Below are positions 13,636-22,232 of a stretch of DNA of 44,305 bases, piece by piece. Below the pieces are notes generated by a model. It was not told the origin of the DNA, did not search any database, and saw only the letters and a program-made list of their open reading frames with translations. Each line of letters starts with the position of its first letter. The first letter of the stretch is position 1. The translations under genes were made by a program, and so were the position numbers. Origin of the DNA: a virus; IMG/VR virus record IMGVR_UViG_3300038553_000012, positions 1-44,305 of that record; one strand, given 5' to 3'.

Positions 13636-15778
13636 ACGGCTGCCGGTTGCCCACTTCCGCAAGCTCTTGCCCGAGGCTCAGGCCCGCCTGAAGGAAGTCG
13701 TGGTCGCGACGTGCAAGGCCATCTTCACGCCCGAGCCCTTCGAGCCGGCGGACACTTGGGCCGAGGGCAACATCGAGCTGCCGCCCGAGGTATCGGAGCA
13801 AGGCGGCTACGTCAGGCTGTTCGGTTTCCAGCGGGAACTGGTGCTCGCCCCGTTCGAGCCCGGCGTCCGGGTGGTGACCGTGATGAAGTCCGCCCGCGTG
13901 GGTTTCACCCTGCTCATGGCGATCCTGCTGCTGTACGTCGCCGCCAAGCGCAAGTTCGACGCGTTCCTGGCGCAGCCGATCGCGAGCGATGCCCACGAGT
14001 TCCACGACGACTTCCTCCAGCCGATCATCAACCACTCCCGGACGTTGGCACCGCTCAAGCGGGTGCACGTCCGCGGCGGCATCCAGGACCGCTGGTACAA
14101 GTTCCGGCTGATCACCGGCGCCGCGATCCGCCTCGTCGGCGCCCAGAAGGCCGACGTGTTCCGCCGGTTCAAGGCGTTCATCGGCATCCTCGACGAGGTC
14201 GACGCGAAGGCCTACGGGTCGACGCGCGAGGACGACCAGGGCAACAAGATCGAGCTCGCCGAGCGCCGGCTCGACACCTATCCCGGTTCGGCACTGGTGA
14301 TCGGCGGGACACCGACCGACCTGAAGACGTCGCGGCTGGTCAAGTACTTCGACATGTCGGAGCAGCGCCGCTACTTCTGGCCGTGCCAGCGGTGCGGTGC
14401 CTTCCAGTACCTGATCTGGGGCGACCGGGCATCCCCGACCGGGTTCAAGTGGACGCTGGACGAGACCACCGGCGAGGTGAGGGACGTCCACTACAAGTGC
14501 CTGCACTGCGGCGGCAGGATGGAGGAGGACGAGAAGGCCGTCATGGACCAGCAGGGCGAGTGGCGCGTCACCCGCCCCGGCAAGCGTTCAGGCTACCGCG
14601 CGTACCACATATGGGAGGCGTACGGCTTCAACCCGAAGTCCACTTGGACCGTGATCGTAGAACGCTTCCTCGAGGCCGTCCGGTCCGGCGACATGCAGCC
14701 CTTCGTCAACCTGTCGCTGGGCGAACCGCACGAGGACCGCTCCGGCATCCGCCTCGAGCCCCACATGCTTGCCGCCCATTGCCGTCCGTACGAGGCGGAG
14801 GTCCCGGGCGACGTGATCGACTGGACCTGGGGCGTCGATACCCAGAAGGGCAGCAGCAAGGAGAACAGCGACGGCAGCCTCATCGCGCCGCAACGCCACG
14901 AGGCCGCGGCATGGGGATGGGGTCCGGGGAACAAGCCGATCCTCCTCGGCTACTTCGTGCTGCCGTTCGAGGGCGAGCCCTTCGTCGGCGAGTCCGCGGC
15001 GAAGCTGGATGCCCTGCTGTTCCGCAAGTTCACCCGCAAGGACGGGACGGAGGTGCCGATGGCGGCGGCGTTCCTCGACGGCGGCCACGCTCAGGACGCG
15101 GCCATCGCCTACGTCAAGGCCAGGGTGGAGCTGGGCTGGGAGGCGCTGCACGTGGTCCGCGGATCGAAGTCCAACGACCCGCACGCGCCTGTCATCATGA
15201 CCCGCAAGGGCAAGTCGAACCGAACGGGTGACGAGTTCTTCTGGCTGAACCTGCGCCCCGCCAAGGACCACCTGGACCGGTTGCTCAAGGTGCAGACCCC
15301 TGGTCCTCGGTACGTGGAGTTCCCGGAGAGCATGCGTGGCAACGAAGCGTTTTTCAGCGGACTGCTGAACGAGACCTTGAGGCCCGAACGCAAGGGCGGA
15401 GCATTGCGCTGGCTCAAGGAAGGAAGCGCGACAGGCGAGCCATGGGACACGCTGGTGTATGCCTATGCCGCGCAGATCCGCGCCCAGCAGATGTACCAGG
15501 CCATCGACCGCAAGGTAGGCGAGGCCCGATCGCCCTTTTCTGTCACAACGCCCGAGGCGGATGGTGTCGTCCAAACGTACGATGGACCGGATCGCTCAGC
15601 CATGGCCGACAAGTCAGAACAGCGCGGGCTCGTCGCCCCGACGCGGTCACAGCCGCCGCAGACTGCCGCCCGCGTCCAGCGCGGCAACGTACCCGCCGGC
15701 GTGCCGCAACAGGCGCAGGAACTCGGTAGCCTTCAGCGCCGAGGCCCCGTCCGCGCCAGGAAGAGCTCGGTGTACTGA
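13625..15778 (+). CDS. terL: Terminase large subunit, GpA family
   Basis: A 717-residue packaging ATPase/nuclease. It has a Walker A-like KSARVGFT at 88-95, Walker B ILDEVD at 188-193, a zinc-finger insertion with C254/C257 and C292/C295, and a nuclease domain opening with WGVDTQKG (D405). GpA-type enzymes usually cut at cos and leave cohesive ends. The last about 80 residues after the IRAQQMYQAIDRK helix are low-complexity (Pro/Gln/Arg) and begin at a copy of the dispersed late element, so this tail may be a late accretion. The stop overlaps the gpW-like start (TGATG). Confidence 0.95.
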   Translation: MSNERLPVAHFRKLLPEAQARLKEVVVATCKAIFTPEPFEPADTWAEGNIELPPEVSEQGGYVRLFGFQRELVLAPFEPGVRVVTVMKSARVGFTLLMAILLLYVAAKRKFDAFLAQPIASDAHEFHDDFLQPIINHSRTLAPLKRVHVRGGIQDRWYKFRLITGAAIRLVGAQKADVFRRFKAFIGILDEVDAKAYGSTREDDQGNKIELAERRLDTYPGSALVIGGTPTDLKTSRLVKYFDMSEQRRYFWPCQRCGAFQYLIWGDRASPTGFKWTLDETTGEVRDVHYKCLHCGGRMEEDEKAVMDQQGEWRVTRPGKRSGYRAYHIWEAYGFNPKSTWTVIVERFLEAVRSGDMQPFVNLSLGEPHEDRSGIRLEPHMLAAHCRPYEAEVPGDVIDWTWGVDTQKGSSKENSDGSLIAPQRHEAAAWGWGPGNKPILLGYFVLPFEGEPFVGESAAKLDALLFRKFTRKDGTEVPMAAAFLDGGHAQDAAIAYVKARVELGWEALHVVRGSKSNDPHAPVIMTRKGKSNRTGDEFFWLNLRPAKDHLDRLLKVQTPGPRYVEFPESMRGNEAFFSGLLNETLRPERKGGALRWLKEGSATGEPWDTLVYAYAAQIRAQQMYQAIDRKVGEARSPFSVTTPEADGVVQTYDGPDRSAMADKSEQRGLVAPTRSQPPQTAARVQRGNVPAGVPQQAQELGSLQRRGPVRARKSSVY
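15520..15550 (+). promoter_or_regulatory. Dispersed late element, copy 2, inside terL
   Basis: The core at 15528-15550 differs from copies 3 and 4 by one base in the T-run (TTTTCT). Upstream GGCGA pairs with TCGCC around a 7-base loop to give a short hairpin. It lies in frame within the 3' part of terL (codons about 635-642) and precedes the gpW and portal genes by about 230 bases. Unlike the other copies it is translated. Confidence 0.7.
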
Positions 15779-16017
15779 TGTACGAGCTATGGCTGACCGC
15801 CGAACTCCTTACCGCGATCCGGGACATCGAGGAACAGCTCGTGCCTGGTGTGTTCTCCGTCTCCTACTCAGGCGGCGGTTTCACCCAGAACGTCTCGCCG
15901 ACCGAGGCGAGGGCGACATGCCAGCTCATGATCGCCGCGCTGTCGAAGCGTCCCGGCTATACGCACCTCAACCCGGGCAGCCGCGGTCGCTCGATCACGA
16001 TTAGGATGAGAGACTGA
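15778..16017 (+). CDS. gpW-like head-tail joining protein
   Basis: A 79-residue protein between terL and portal, exactly where lambda has gpW. An N-terminal helix with LLTAIRDIEEQLVPG is followed by a strand pair SVSYSGGGFTQNVSP, a second helix and a terminal SITI strand, the alpha-beta plan of the gpW family, which plugs the portal before the head-tail connector binds. Both ends overlap neighbours by one base, indicating translational coupling. Confidence 0.75.
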   Translation: MYELWLTAELLTAIRDIEEQLVPGVFSVSYSGGGFTQNVSPTEARATCQLMIAALSKRPGYTHLNPGSRGRSITIRMRD

Positions 16018-17639
16018 TGGCCGTCCGCACCCGCTCCGCCAAGACCACGATCTCGACGCCCGCCGAGCAGCGGGCCGAGGCCGACGTACGTCGGGTCGTC
16101 ACCCGCATCAACCAGCAGCTGTCGACCTACTCCCGGACCATGATGGCCGGTGCCATGGCGACGCCGTTCGACGCATTGAAACCGAACGCCAACATGCCCG
16201 TGGTGGGGAACCTGGGGCCGCAGAGCACCGGGTACTTCCTGAACCCGCTGGTACGCTTCAGCCGGCATCTGGACCGGAACGATGGCTTCGTCCAGCGGGG
16301 GCTGAACATCCGCGCCGACGCGACCGTCGACACCGGACCATGGCCCGAGTTCAAGTACCAGAAGCTGACGGACCTGTTCGAGGAGTGGATGCTCGAGTGC
16401 GACCGGCGCGGCGAGATGGACATGGGCCAGATCGTCAAGAAGAACTTCCGCAACTCGCTTTCGGGCGGCGAAGGCTGGACCACCCTGCATGACGAGCCGA
16501 TGGGCAGTGACCTCGTCGTCCCGCTCACGATCAAGGGGATCGAGCTCGACCAGGTCGACGTGTTCGACAACCGGATGAACGGCGACAACGGAAACCGGAT
16601 CATATCCGGGGTGGAGCTCGACTGGGACGACCGTCCCGTGGCCGCCTGGGTGTTGCCCTACAACCCGACCGACATGCATGTCCTGAACGGGTGGAAGCGT
16701 TCCATCCGCACGCCGATCGCCGACATCTGCCATCTCTACGAGAAGACCGAGTTCTCCTCCGTCCGCGGCATCCCGGAGATCGCGCCCGCAATCATGCGCG
16801 CGATCCAGACCATGCGGTTCGACAACGCCACGCTTACCCGCATGCTGGGTTCGACCTTGAACCTCTACTGGGCCGAGACCACCGACCGCTCCGCCGCCGG
16901 CGCCAAGATGCCCGGCGAGCAGGACATGGACGAGTGGGTCAGCCAGATGCTGATCGAGCCCGGCGCCCTGAACGTCCTGCCTTACGGCGTGAAGGTAACG
17001 CAGAACACGGCGCCCGAGGCCGGCAATACCTACGAGGCTTTCATCAAGGCGGAGAACCGCTACAAGGCGGCGGTGCTCGGCATCCTCTACCAGGAGATGA
17101 CCGGCGACTGGACCGAGTTCAATGACCGCGCACACCGCGCCGCCACGCTCTCGATAACGCGCCGGATCAACCACGACCGCCAGAACATGGAATCGCGGAT
17201 GCTCCGCAAGATCGCGAAGCGGTTCGTCGATCGCGCCTACCTGTCCGGGGCCTGGATACCGCCGAGCGGCGCCACGCAGCGCGACTGGTACCACCATGAA
17301 TGGCACTGGCCGGCGGCCCGGTACCAGAACTTGTACCAGGAGATGAACGCCTGGAAGCTGGCGCAGGACGCCGACATGGTCAGCCCGAGCCAAGCCATCA
17401 GCGAGGTGTTCGGTCGCGATGCACGCAAGGTCGACCGCGAGATCGCGGCGGACAAGGCTCGCCGCGCCGCACTCGCTCCCGGCCAGGCCGCGGGCGATAT
17501 CATCGTCGCCGAGGTGGCTGCCGACGAACTCGAAGTGGCGCAGGACTTCGCCCTGCGTGACGACGACGCGGTGGGCCTGCGCAAGCCCATGAAGCTTCCG
17601 ACCCGGGCGGAGCGCAGGACTGCACGCCGGAGAAAATAG
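16017..17639 (+). CDS. Portal protein, lambda gpB-like
   Basis: A 540-residue portal. Recognisable portions are the N-terminal LVRFSRHLDRNDGFVQRGLNI, a central PYNPTDMHVLNG strand, the ISDICHLYEKTEF-like segment before a stem helix, and the conserved EMTGDWTEFNDRAHRAA segment near residues 360-378. It forms the dodecameric ring at the capsid vertex through which DNA is packaged. The C-terminus is basic. It is followed by copy 3 of the late element within a few bases of the stop. Confidence 0.92.
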   Translation: MAVRTRSAKTTISTPAEQRAEADVRRVVTRINQQLSTYSRTMMAGAMATPFDALKPNANMPVVGNLGPQSTGYFLNPLVRFSRHLDRNDGFVQRGLNIRADATVDTGPWPEFKYQKLTDLFEEWMLECDRRGEMDMGQIVKKNFRNSLSGGEGWTTLHDEPMGSDLVVPLTIKGIELDQVDVFDNRMNGDNGNRIISGVELDWDDRPVAAWVLPYNPTDMHVLNGWKRSIRTPIADICHLYEKTEFSSVRGIPEIAPAIMRAIQTMRFDNATLTRMLGSTLNLYWAETTDRSAAGAKMPGEQDMDEWVSQMLIEPGALNVLPYGVKVTQNTAPEAGNTYEAFIKAENRYKAAVLGILYQEMTGDWTEFNDRAHRAATLSITRRINHDRQNMESRMLRKIAKRFVDRAYLSGAWIPPSGATQRDWYHHEWHWPAARYQNLYQEMNAWKLAQDADMVSPSQAISEVFGRDARKVDREIAADKARRAALAPGQAAGDIIVAEVAADELEVAQDFALRDDDAVGLRKPMKLPTRAERRTARRRK

Positions 17640-17642
17640 TCC

Positions 17643-17683
17643 CGATCGGTTGTTTTCTCCGATCGCCCTTTTTTGTCACAACG
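17643..17683 (+). promoter_or_regulatory. Dispersed late element, copy 3
   Basis: Stem CGATCGG (17643-17649) with CCGATCG (17659-17665) precedes the 23-bp core at 17661-17683, which has six Ts followed by GTCACAACG. It lies just after the portal stop and 57 bases before the protease start. Similarity to copy 4 continues for about 19 bases beyond the core (14 of 19 identical), so the conserved unit is longer than a terminator. Confidence 0.78.
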
Positions 17684-17739
17684 GACCGACCGCATCCTCG
17701 GGAAACACTGGACTTCCCCGTCCTATCCCGAGGGTCTCG

Positions 17740-18984
17740 ATGGTCAAGGCGACCGGCAAACGTAGCGTCCGTTCTATCCGGCATCCCGCCGGCGGCGATA
17801 CCGTCCGCCGGTTTGCGGATGGCCCTGCCCGTTCTCTCCGCCCGGTCCAGCGCAACGTTGATCCCGGCAGCGTAGACGTCGAGGCACGGACCCTGACTGC
17901 GATCGTCGCGACCAATGCCTCTCGGGTGATGGAGGTCTGGGACGACGACCTCGATGCCTACATTACCGTCGAGGAGATCGTGCTGGTCGAGGGTATGGGT
18001 TTCGACCGCGTCGCCTCGGGCATGCAGTTCCTGGACAACCACAACACGTGGGACCTCGACGACGTCCTGGGAGTGGTGCTCGAGGCACGCGTCGAGGACG
18101 TTGACGGCGCCGGCCAGGCAGTGATCTGCGACATCAAGATGTCCTCGCGCAGCGAGCTCGATAGCCTGGTGCAGGACCTGGCGGACGGGATCGTGGGCTG
18201 CATCAGCTGCCAGTACCGCCCGATCGAGTCCACGCTGGAGCTACGCGACGGCGACTACCCACTGCTGACCCACACGAAATCGGAGCTGCTCGAGGTTTCC
18301 CTCGTGTCGGTTCCCGCTGACCCGAACGCGCTGGTGCGCTCCGAAACATCCCTGAAAGGACAAGACATGGCTGGAAAGCCCACTGGCGCTCGCACTCCTG
18401 CGAAGCGTTCCGCAACCCGCACCGTGGTTCGTTCCGATGGCGCACTGGACGAGGCGGCTGTCGCCGATCTCGTCTCCGCCGCGATCGAGGAGGCTACGCC
18501 GCTGATCGTCCAGGAGACCATCGACGCCATCGCCGAAGATGCGGGTGCAGGCGATGACGCATCCCGCGCCGAACTCACCGACGAAGAGAAGGCAGCCGAA
18601 GCCGAGGCGAAGGCCAAGGAAGAGGAAGAGGCTAAGGCTGCAGGCGGCGACACCTCCGTCCGCTCCCTGGTCCGCTCCGCGGTAGCCAAGGCACTGGGTC
18701 GCTCGGTCAAGCCGTCGTCCACGCCCAAGGCGCCGGACCTGAACGAGCTGCGCTCCGTCGCCGTCAAGTACGGCGTCGCGGACGAGTTCGCCGACGTGGA
18801 GAAGCTCGGCTCCTCGCATGCGGAACTCCGCAGCTTCGTGCTCAACGCCACTGCGGCCCGCTCTGGCACAGGCCAGACGCACGACGGTCGCCGTCAAACC
18901 AATTCGCGGTCGAACGACCAGCTCATTAGCTGGGACCAGACGGCTCGCGGCAAGCGCTCTGCCGAGCGCGCAACCCGGAGGTAA
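17740..18984 (+). CDS. Prohead protease fused to scaffold
   Basis: A 414-residue protein. Residues 1-200 are a herpes/HK97-type prohead protease: catalytic histidine in LDNHNTW (H101), probable serine in GCISCQY (S156), and the conserved LLEVSLVSVPADPNA strand at 183-197. Residues 210-414 form an acidic, coiled-coil scaffold. An internal start at codon 210 makes the scaffold alone. This is the C/Nu3 architecture of lambda. The protease matures the capsid and is expected to degrade the scaffold. The start at 17740 follows a CGAGGG sequence; an upstream in-frame ATG at 17650 lies inside the late element and is unlikely. Confidence 0.88.
   Translation: MVKATGKRSVRSIRHPAGGDTVRRFADGPARSLRPVQRNVDPGSVDVEARTLTAIVATNASRVMEVWDDDLDAYITVEEIVLVEGMGFDRVASGMQFLDNHNTWDLDDVLGVVLEARVEDVDGAGQAVICDIKMSSRSELDSLVQDLADGIVGCISCQYRPIESTLELRDGDYPLLTHTKSELLEVSLVSVPADPNALVRSETSLKGQDMAGKPTGARTPAKRSATRTVVRSDGALDEAAVADLVSAAIEEATPLIVQETIDAIAEDAGAGDDASRAELTDEEKAAEAEAKAKEEEEAKAAGGDTSVRSLVRSAVAKALGRSVKPSSTPKAPDLNELRSVAVKYGVADEFADVEKLGSSHAELRSFVLNATAARSGTGQTHDGRRQTNSRSNDQLISWDQTARGKRSAERATRR
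18367..18984 (+). CDS. Nested capsid scaffold protein (in-frame internal start)
   Basis: The internal ATG at 18367 is preceded by AAAGGA at 8-base spacing, a strong ribosome site with no need to exist inside a coding region unless it is used. The 205-residue product starts with a basic segment, then an acidic coiled coil (KAAEAEAKAKEEEEAKA) and a helical C-terminus. This parallels lambda Nu3, made from inside gene C. Confidence 0.75.
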   Translation: MAGKPTGARTPAKRSATRTVVRSDGALDEAAVADLVSAAIEEATPLIVQETIDAIAEDAGAGDDASRAELTDEEKAAEAEAKAKEEEEAKAAGGDTSVRSLVRSAVAKALGRSVKPSSTPKAPDLNELRSVAVKYGVADEFADVEKLGSSHAELRSFVLNATAARSGTGQTHDGRRQTNSRSNDQLISWDQTARGKRSAERATRR

Positions 18985-18990
18985 TCCAGC

Positions 18991-19365
18991 ATGCTGCCCG
19001 TCCACCACTCCTACGAATCCACTCTCAATGGCCGCTTCCGCATGTCCTCGGACGGGCAGCGCTCGCACGACGGGATTACTGTCGACGCCTCGCTCGCCCT
19101 TCCGTCCGGCCTGCTCATGGGCATCCGCTCCGCGGACAAGCTCGGCGTCCAGTGGAACCCCGATGCCGATGACGGATCCGAAGTCCTGGTCGGTGTCCTC
19201 GACGAAGGCGTCAAGGCCCTCGGCCCTGGCCTGACCTTCCGCACTTCGGTCACCGCCCGCGCCGCCGAGGTGAAGGCCGACCTGCTCATCATGGGCGAGG
19301 CCGTCGATCCCGAGGACGCGCACTTCGCGCTCAACGCACTGACCATCACCGTCCGCGGCGCCTGA
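18991..19365 (+). CDS. Head decoration protein, gpD-like
   Basis: A 124-residue protein of the lambda gpD/SHP type: beta-rich, with an unstructured N-terminus, a central PSGLLMGIRSADKLGVQWNP and a terminal HFALNALTITVRGA. Trimers would cap the capsid three-fold axes and stabilise the expanded head. It sits six bases after the scaffold stop with an AGGTAA ribosome site and precedes the major capsid gene, the standard D-E order. Confidence 0.88.
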   Translation: MLPVHHSYESTLNGRFRMSSDGQRSHDGITVDASLALPSGLLMGIRSADKLGVQWNPDADDGSEVLVGVLDEGVKALGPGLTFRTSVTARAAEVKADLLIMGEAVDPEDAHFALNALTITVRGA

Positions 19366-19397
19366 TCGGCTCCCGGCTAAGGAAGGAACGACTAACA

Positions 19398-20411
19398 ATG
19401 GAAACGATGCTGGACCTGTTCAACGGTTCTTCCTTCGGCCTGGTGGCGATGACCAACGCCATCAACTCGGGGCAGTACTCCGAGGGCGAGCTCAAGGACA
19501 TCCTCAAGTTCGAGGACAAGAAGTCCCACCTCCGCAACATCGCGCTCGACAAGCAGGGCGGCGATATCTACGTGCTCGCCCACCTGGGCAACACCGAGCC
19601 GGCTCCGGCAGCCCGGGAGCGCGAGCGCTCGACCCACCAGTTCCCAATCCCGCGCTTCGGCGAGCGGGCCGAGTTCTACAACGACTCGTTCATGGGTCTC
19701 CGCGCGCTGGGCACCAACCAGGAGCTCGCGGTCGAGCAGGTGCGTGACGACGAGCTGGCATTGTCAGCCCGCCGTGCCCGCAAGACCCAGGAGTTCAACC
19801 GTTTCGGTGCCGTCTGCGGCGAGCTCCGCAGCGACAAGGGCCACCTGATGGCCAACCTCCGCACGATCCTCGGCGACGCTGCGGCGCAGCCTATCGTGTG
19901 GAACATGAACACCGCCAGCTTCGACACCAACACGGCTGTCACCAAGGCCAAGGAAAGCTCCGAGGACTTCCTCGGCGACTTCAGCCCCGATGACTACGTG
20001 CTGCTCGGCGGTCGCGGCTTCCACCGCGAGCTGCGCAATCACAAGTCCACCAAGGACGCGTTCTCCGAGCTGCAGAACCTCGAGTTTCTGCGGACCGACG
20101 ACCGCAAGAAGGGTTACGTCATCTCGGACGACGTGTGGGTTCGCGCCTACGGTCGCGAGAAGAAGAACGACGGCAGCCCGTTCCTGGCCGAATACCAGGG
20201 CTACCTCCTGCCGCGCGCCCCGGGCCTGTGGCTGGACATCTTCGGTCCTTCCGCGATGCAGCAGTACATGGGCCAGGTGCTCGAGTTCTACGTCGGCAAG
20301 AAGGAAATGGACTTCGGTCTCGGCCTCGAGGCTTTGATCGAGATGTTCCACATCGCAGTCTGCTGCCGCCCGGGCGCGATCGTGCCGATCACGATCACTC
20401 CGAAGGCCTGA
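19398..20411 (+). CDS. Major capsid protein, gpE family
   Basis: A 337-residue HK97-fold capsid protein of the lambda gpE type. Typical segments are HLGNTEPAPAARERERSTHQFPIPRF, followed by DSFMGLRALGT, and a C-terminal AVCCRPGAIVPITITP strand. The strong AAGGAAGG ribosome site fits high expression, and a hairpin terminator follows the gene. No N-terminal delta domain is present, consistent with the separate scaffold. Confidence 0.95.
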   Translation: METMLDLFNGSSFGLVAMTNAINSGQYSEGELKDILKFEDKKSHLRNIALDKQGGDIYVLAHLGNTEPAPAARERERSTHQFPIPRFGERAEFYNDSFMGLRALGTNQELAVEQVRDDELALSARRARKTQEFNRFGAVCGELRSDKGHLMANLRTILGDAAAQPIVWNMNTASFDTNTAVTKAKESSEDFLGDFSPDDYVLLGGRGFHRELRNHKSTKDAFSELQNLEFLRTDDRKKGYVISDDVWVRAYGREKKNDGSPFLAEYQGYLLPRAPGLWLDIFGPSAMQQYMGQVLEFYVGKKEMDFGLGLEALIEMFHIAVCCRPGAIVPITITPKA

Positions 20412-20435
20412 TCGGGTCCCGCCCCCAATGCCCAC

Positions 20436-20463
20436 GGGGCTGGCTCACCAGCCGGCCCCTTTC
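20436..20463 (+). terminator. Intrinsic terminator after the major capsid gene
   Basis: Bases 20436-20445 and 20450-20459 form a 10-bp stem (GGGGCTGGCT with AGCCGGCCCC, one G-U) with a CACC loop, followed by TTTCGTT. It lies 25 bases after the capsid stop. Since no promoter is obvious before 20482, it probably gives partial termination that lowers expression of the downstream head genes relative to capsid. Confidence 0.8.
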
Positions 20464-20481
20464 GTTATCATGGAGATCGAC

Positions 20482-20865
20482 ATGTCCGCCGAGAACACCA
20501 AGACGATCCGCACGCTTGAGGCCGACACCGATGGCAATGCGGTGGCGGTGTTCTTCCCCGACCGGTCGACATTTTCCCGGCTTACGCTGGAGGCAGGGGT
20601 CAACACGCAGTTCCCCCCGACCACCGAAGGCGGCGCCTGGTTCGTCTTCGTCCCCGCCGGCAAGACCGCCTTGCTGATCGACGGACCCATGTCCGTCGAA
20701 GAGGAGGCCGACATCAACCTCGTGCTCGACCGCGCCTGGCCGATCGTCGGCCCCATCTACTACCCGGTTGGGTTCGACGAGGGCGACTACGGCCACCTCG
20801 TCCCGGACGGCGCAGGCTTCAGCGTCCACGTGGCCCGCAGCAAGAACAACGGCGGAGGCGCCTGA
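20482..20865 (+). CDS. Hypothetical head-module protein
   Basis: A 127-residue, probably beta-rich protein between the major capsid gene and the putative fibre gene. It includes AVFFPDRSTFSRLTL and ALLIDGPMSVEEEADINLVLDRAWPIVGPIYYP. ATG 20482 has GGAG five bases upstream. Its place and size suggest an accessory capsid or fibre-attachment protein; no family was recognised. Confidence 0.7.
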   Translation: MSAENTKTIRTLEADTDGNAVAVFFPDRSTFSRLTLEAGVNTQFPPTTEGGAWFVFVPAGKTALLIDGPMSVEEEADINLVLDRAWPIVGPIYYPVGFDEGDYGHLVPDGAGFSVHVARSKNNGGGA

Positions 20866-22013
20866 TGTTCGGACCTACGGCACCCGGCTACACCGCAGAC
20901 CCCGATGGTGGCCTCCCCGAAGGCGAAGTCGGCCAGGTCCTCGTCGTAGGCCCGGACGGCACTCCGGCGTGGGCGCCGTACTCCGTCACGGCTGCGGAGA
21001 TCCCCGCGGGCGGCGAGCCCGGCCAGGTCCTCGTCCGGCAGGGAGACGGCGCGGTCGCGTGGACGTCCCTGCCAGCGGAGATCGACGAAGTCCCGGACAA
21101 CGGCACCCCCGGGTGGTTCCTCATCAAGACGGCAGATGGCGTGGCTTGGTCCGCGATCGCCGACCTGCAGCCGCAGATCACCGCCCTCCAGAACCGCGCG
21201 ACCGCCCTCGAGACAGCGCCGGCGCAGGCCCGTTACGTCCGGACCTTGGTCTCTTCCACCGAGCTCACGGCGTCGGGCACATGGCTGAAGTCGTCCGCAC
21301 CGGCGGATGCCACCGAAGTTGACATCGAGTGCGTCGGCGGCGGCGCCAGCGGCATGAGTTGCGGCGGGACTTGGCATGGCGCCGGCGGATTGCCCGGCGG
21401 TGTCGAGCAGAGGACGGTGCAAGTCGCCGACCTTCCTGCATCGGTCGCTTTCACGATCGGCGCGGGCGGCGTCTTATATTCGTCCTCGACTGCCAACGCC
21501 AATCCCAACAACCCTGGCAGCGACACGAGCTTCGGCACCCTGCTGTCCGCGGCAGGCGGCGTTTCCAACAAGGCTTTCATCTACGCGATCTCGGCCATCC
21601 AGTACTGGAGGTCCGCGTATTTCCCCAGCATGCCTGGCCACGGCGATAACAACCTGGCGGCGACGGACGGCATCGGCTCCAGCAAGGGGCCGGGCGGCGG
21701 CGGTAGCGGCTGCTACATCGCCAATTCACGCGGCGGCCATGGTGCCCCTGCCAACGAGAACAAGCCCGACCTGAAGGTCTCCGGCGGTGTTGCCGCGGTG
21801 GGCGCTGCAGGCGGCAACGGTGCCGCGGCTCCCGGGCTGTTCCAGTACGGCAGCGGCGGGGCCGGCGGCGGAAGCGATGCCACAACCGGCAAGATCGGCG
21901 GCAACGGCGGCGCACCCGGCGGCGGCGGCGGCGGTTCTGCCCGTGGCGTCGCATCAGGTGCGGGCGCACGCGGCGCGATCAGGCTTCATTTCTACAAGTG
22001 GGTGGCGGCATGA
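20865..22013 (+). CDS. Fibre-like protein with Gly-rich tip, probable head fibre
   Basis: A 382-residue protein with fibre architecture. Residues 15-110 contain three repeats of the fibre motif GxxGxxLxxxxxGxxAW (GQVLVVGPDGTPAWAP, GQVLVRQGDGAVAWTS, GWFLIKTADGVAWSA), then a short coiled coil (LQPQITALQNRATALE). The C-terminal 240 residues are a glycine-rich domain ending in GAIRLHFY, like the tip domains of tail fibres and adhesins. It lies among head genes, directly after the capsid region and overlapping its neighbours, so attachment to the head rather than the tail is likely. Trimerisation is inferred. Confidence 0.8.
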   Translation: MFGPTAPGYTADPDGGLPEGEVGQVLVVGPDGTPAWAPYSVTAAEIPAGGEPGQVLVRQGDGAVAWTSLPAEIDEVPDNGTPGWFLIKTADGVAWSAIADLQPQITALQNRATALETAPAQARYVRTLVSSTELTASGTWLKSSAPADATEVDIECVGGGASGMSCGGTWHGAGGLPGGVEQRTVQVADLPASVAFTIGAGGVLYSSSTANANPNNPGSDTSFGTLLSAAGGVSNKAFIYAISAIQYWRSAYFPSMPGHGDNNLAATDGIGSSKGPGGGGSGCYIANSRGGHGAPANENKPDLKVSGGVAAVGAAGGNGAAAPGLFQYGSGGAGGGSDATTGKIGGNGGAPGGGGGGSARGVASGAGARGAIRLHFYKWVAA

Positions 22014-22228
22014 CGACTCCGGCAACGTATCTCATCCTTTCGCCGGCTGACGAAGACGGCGTGTCCCTGGTCATCGGCGCCTCCGTCGGCGACACCGATC
22101 TCATCGAGGACGGTCAGCTGACGATCCGGAGGACTGGGGCCGCAGCCCAGGCATGGATCGGCTGGTCGCGGCTCGCCAACGGCACATACGAGGCCCCTGC
22201 CGCTCCGCCAGCCCCGACCGGCATGTAG
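22010..22228 (+). CDS. Small hypothetical protein after the fibre gene
   Basis: A 72-residue, beta-strand-rich protein starting in an ATGA overlap with the fibre gene, with ILSPADEDGVSLVIG and a C-terminal Ala/Pro tail (PAAPPAPTGM). Coupling to the fibre gene suggests an assembly partner or accessory. No family was recognised. Confidence 0.65.
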   Translation: MTTPATYLILSPADEDGVSLVIGASVGDTDLIEDGQLTIRRTGAAAQAWIGWSRLANGTYEAPAAPPAPTGM

Positions 22229-22232
22229 CCCC

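Noticed and set aside
13711-15231. 506-codon plus-strand frame inside terL
   Set aside because: It is Arg/Pro-rich, in a different frame from the clear terminase motifs.
15957-17393. 478-codon frame on the minus strand opposite the portal gene
   Set aside because: The portal motifs on the plus strand are certain, and the minus frame is rich in His/Arg/Val/Leu without domains, the usual shadow in GC-rich DNA.
18241-19398. 385-codon minus-strand frame across protease, scaffold and decoration genes
   Set aside because: It spans three well-supported plus-strand genes and shows no motif or ribosome site.
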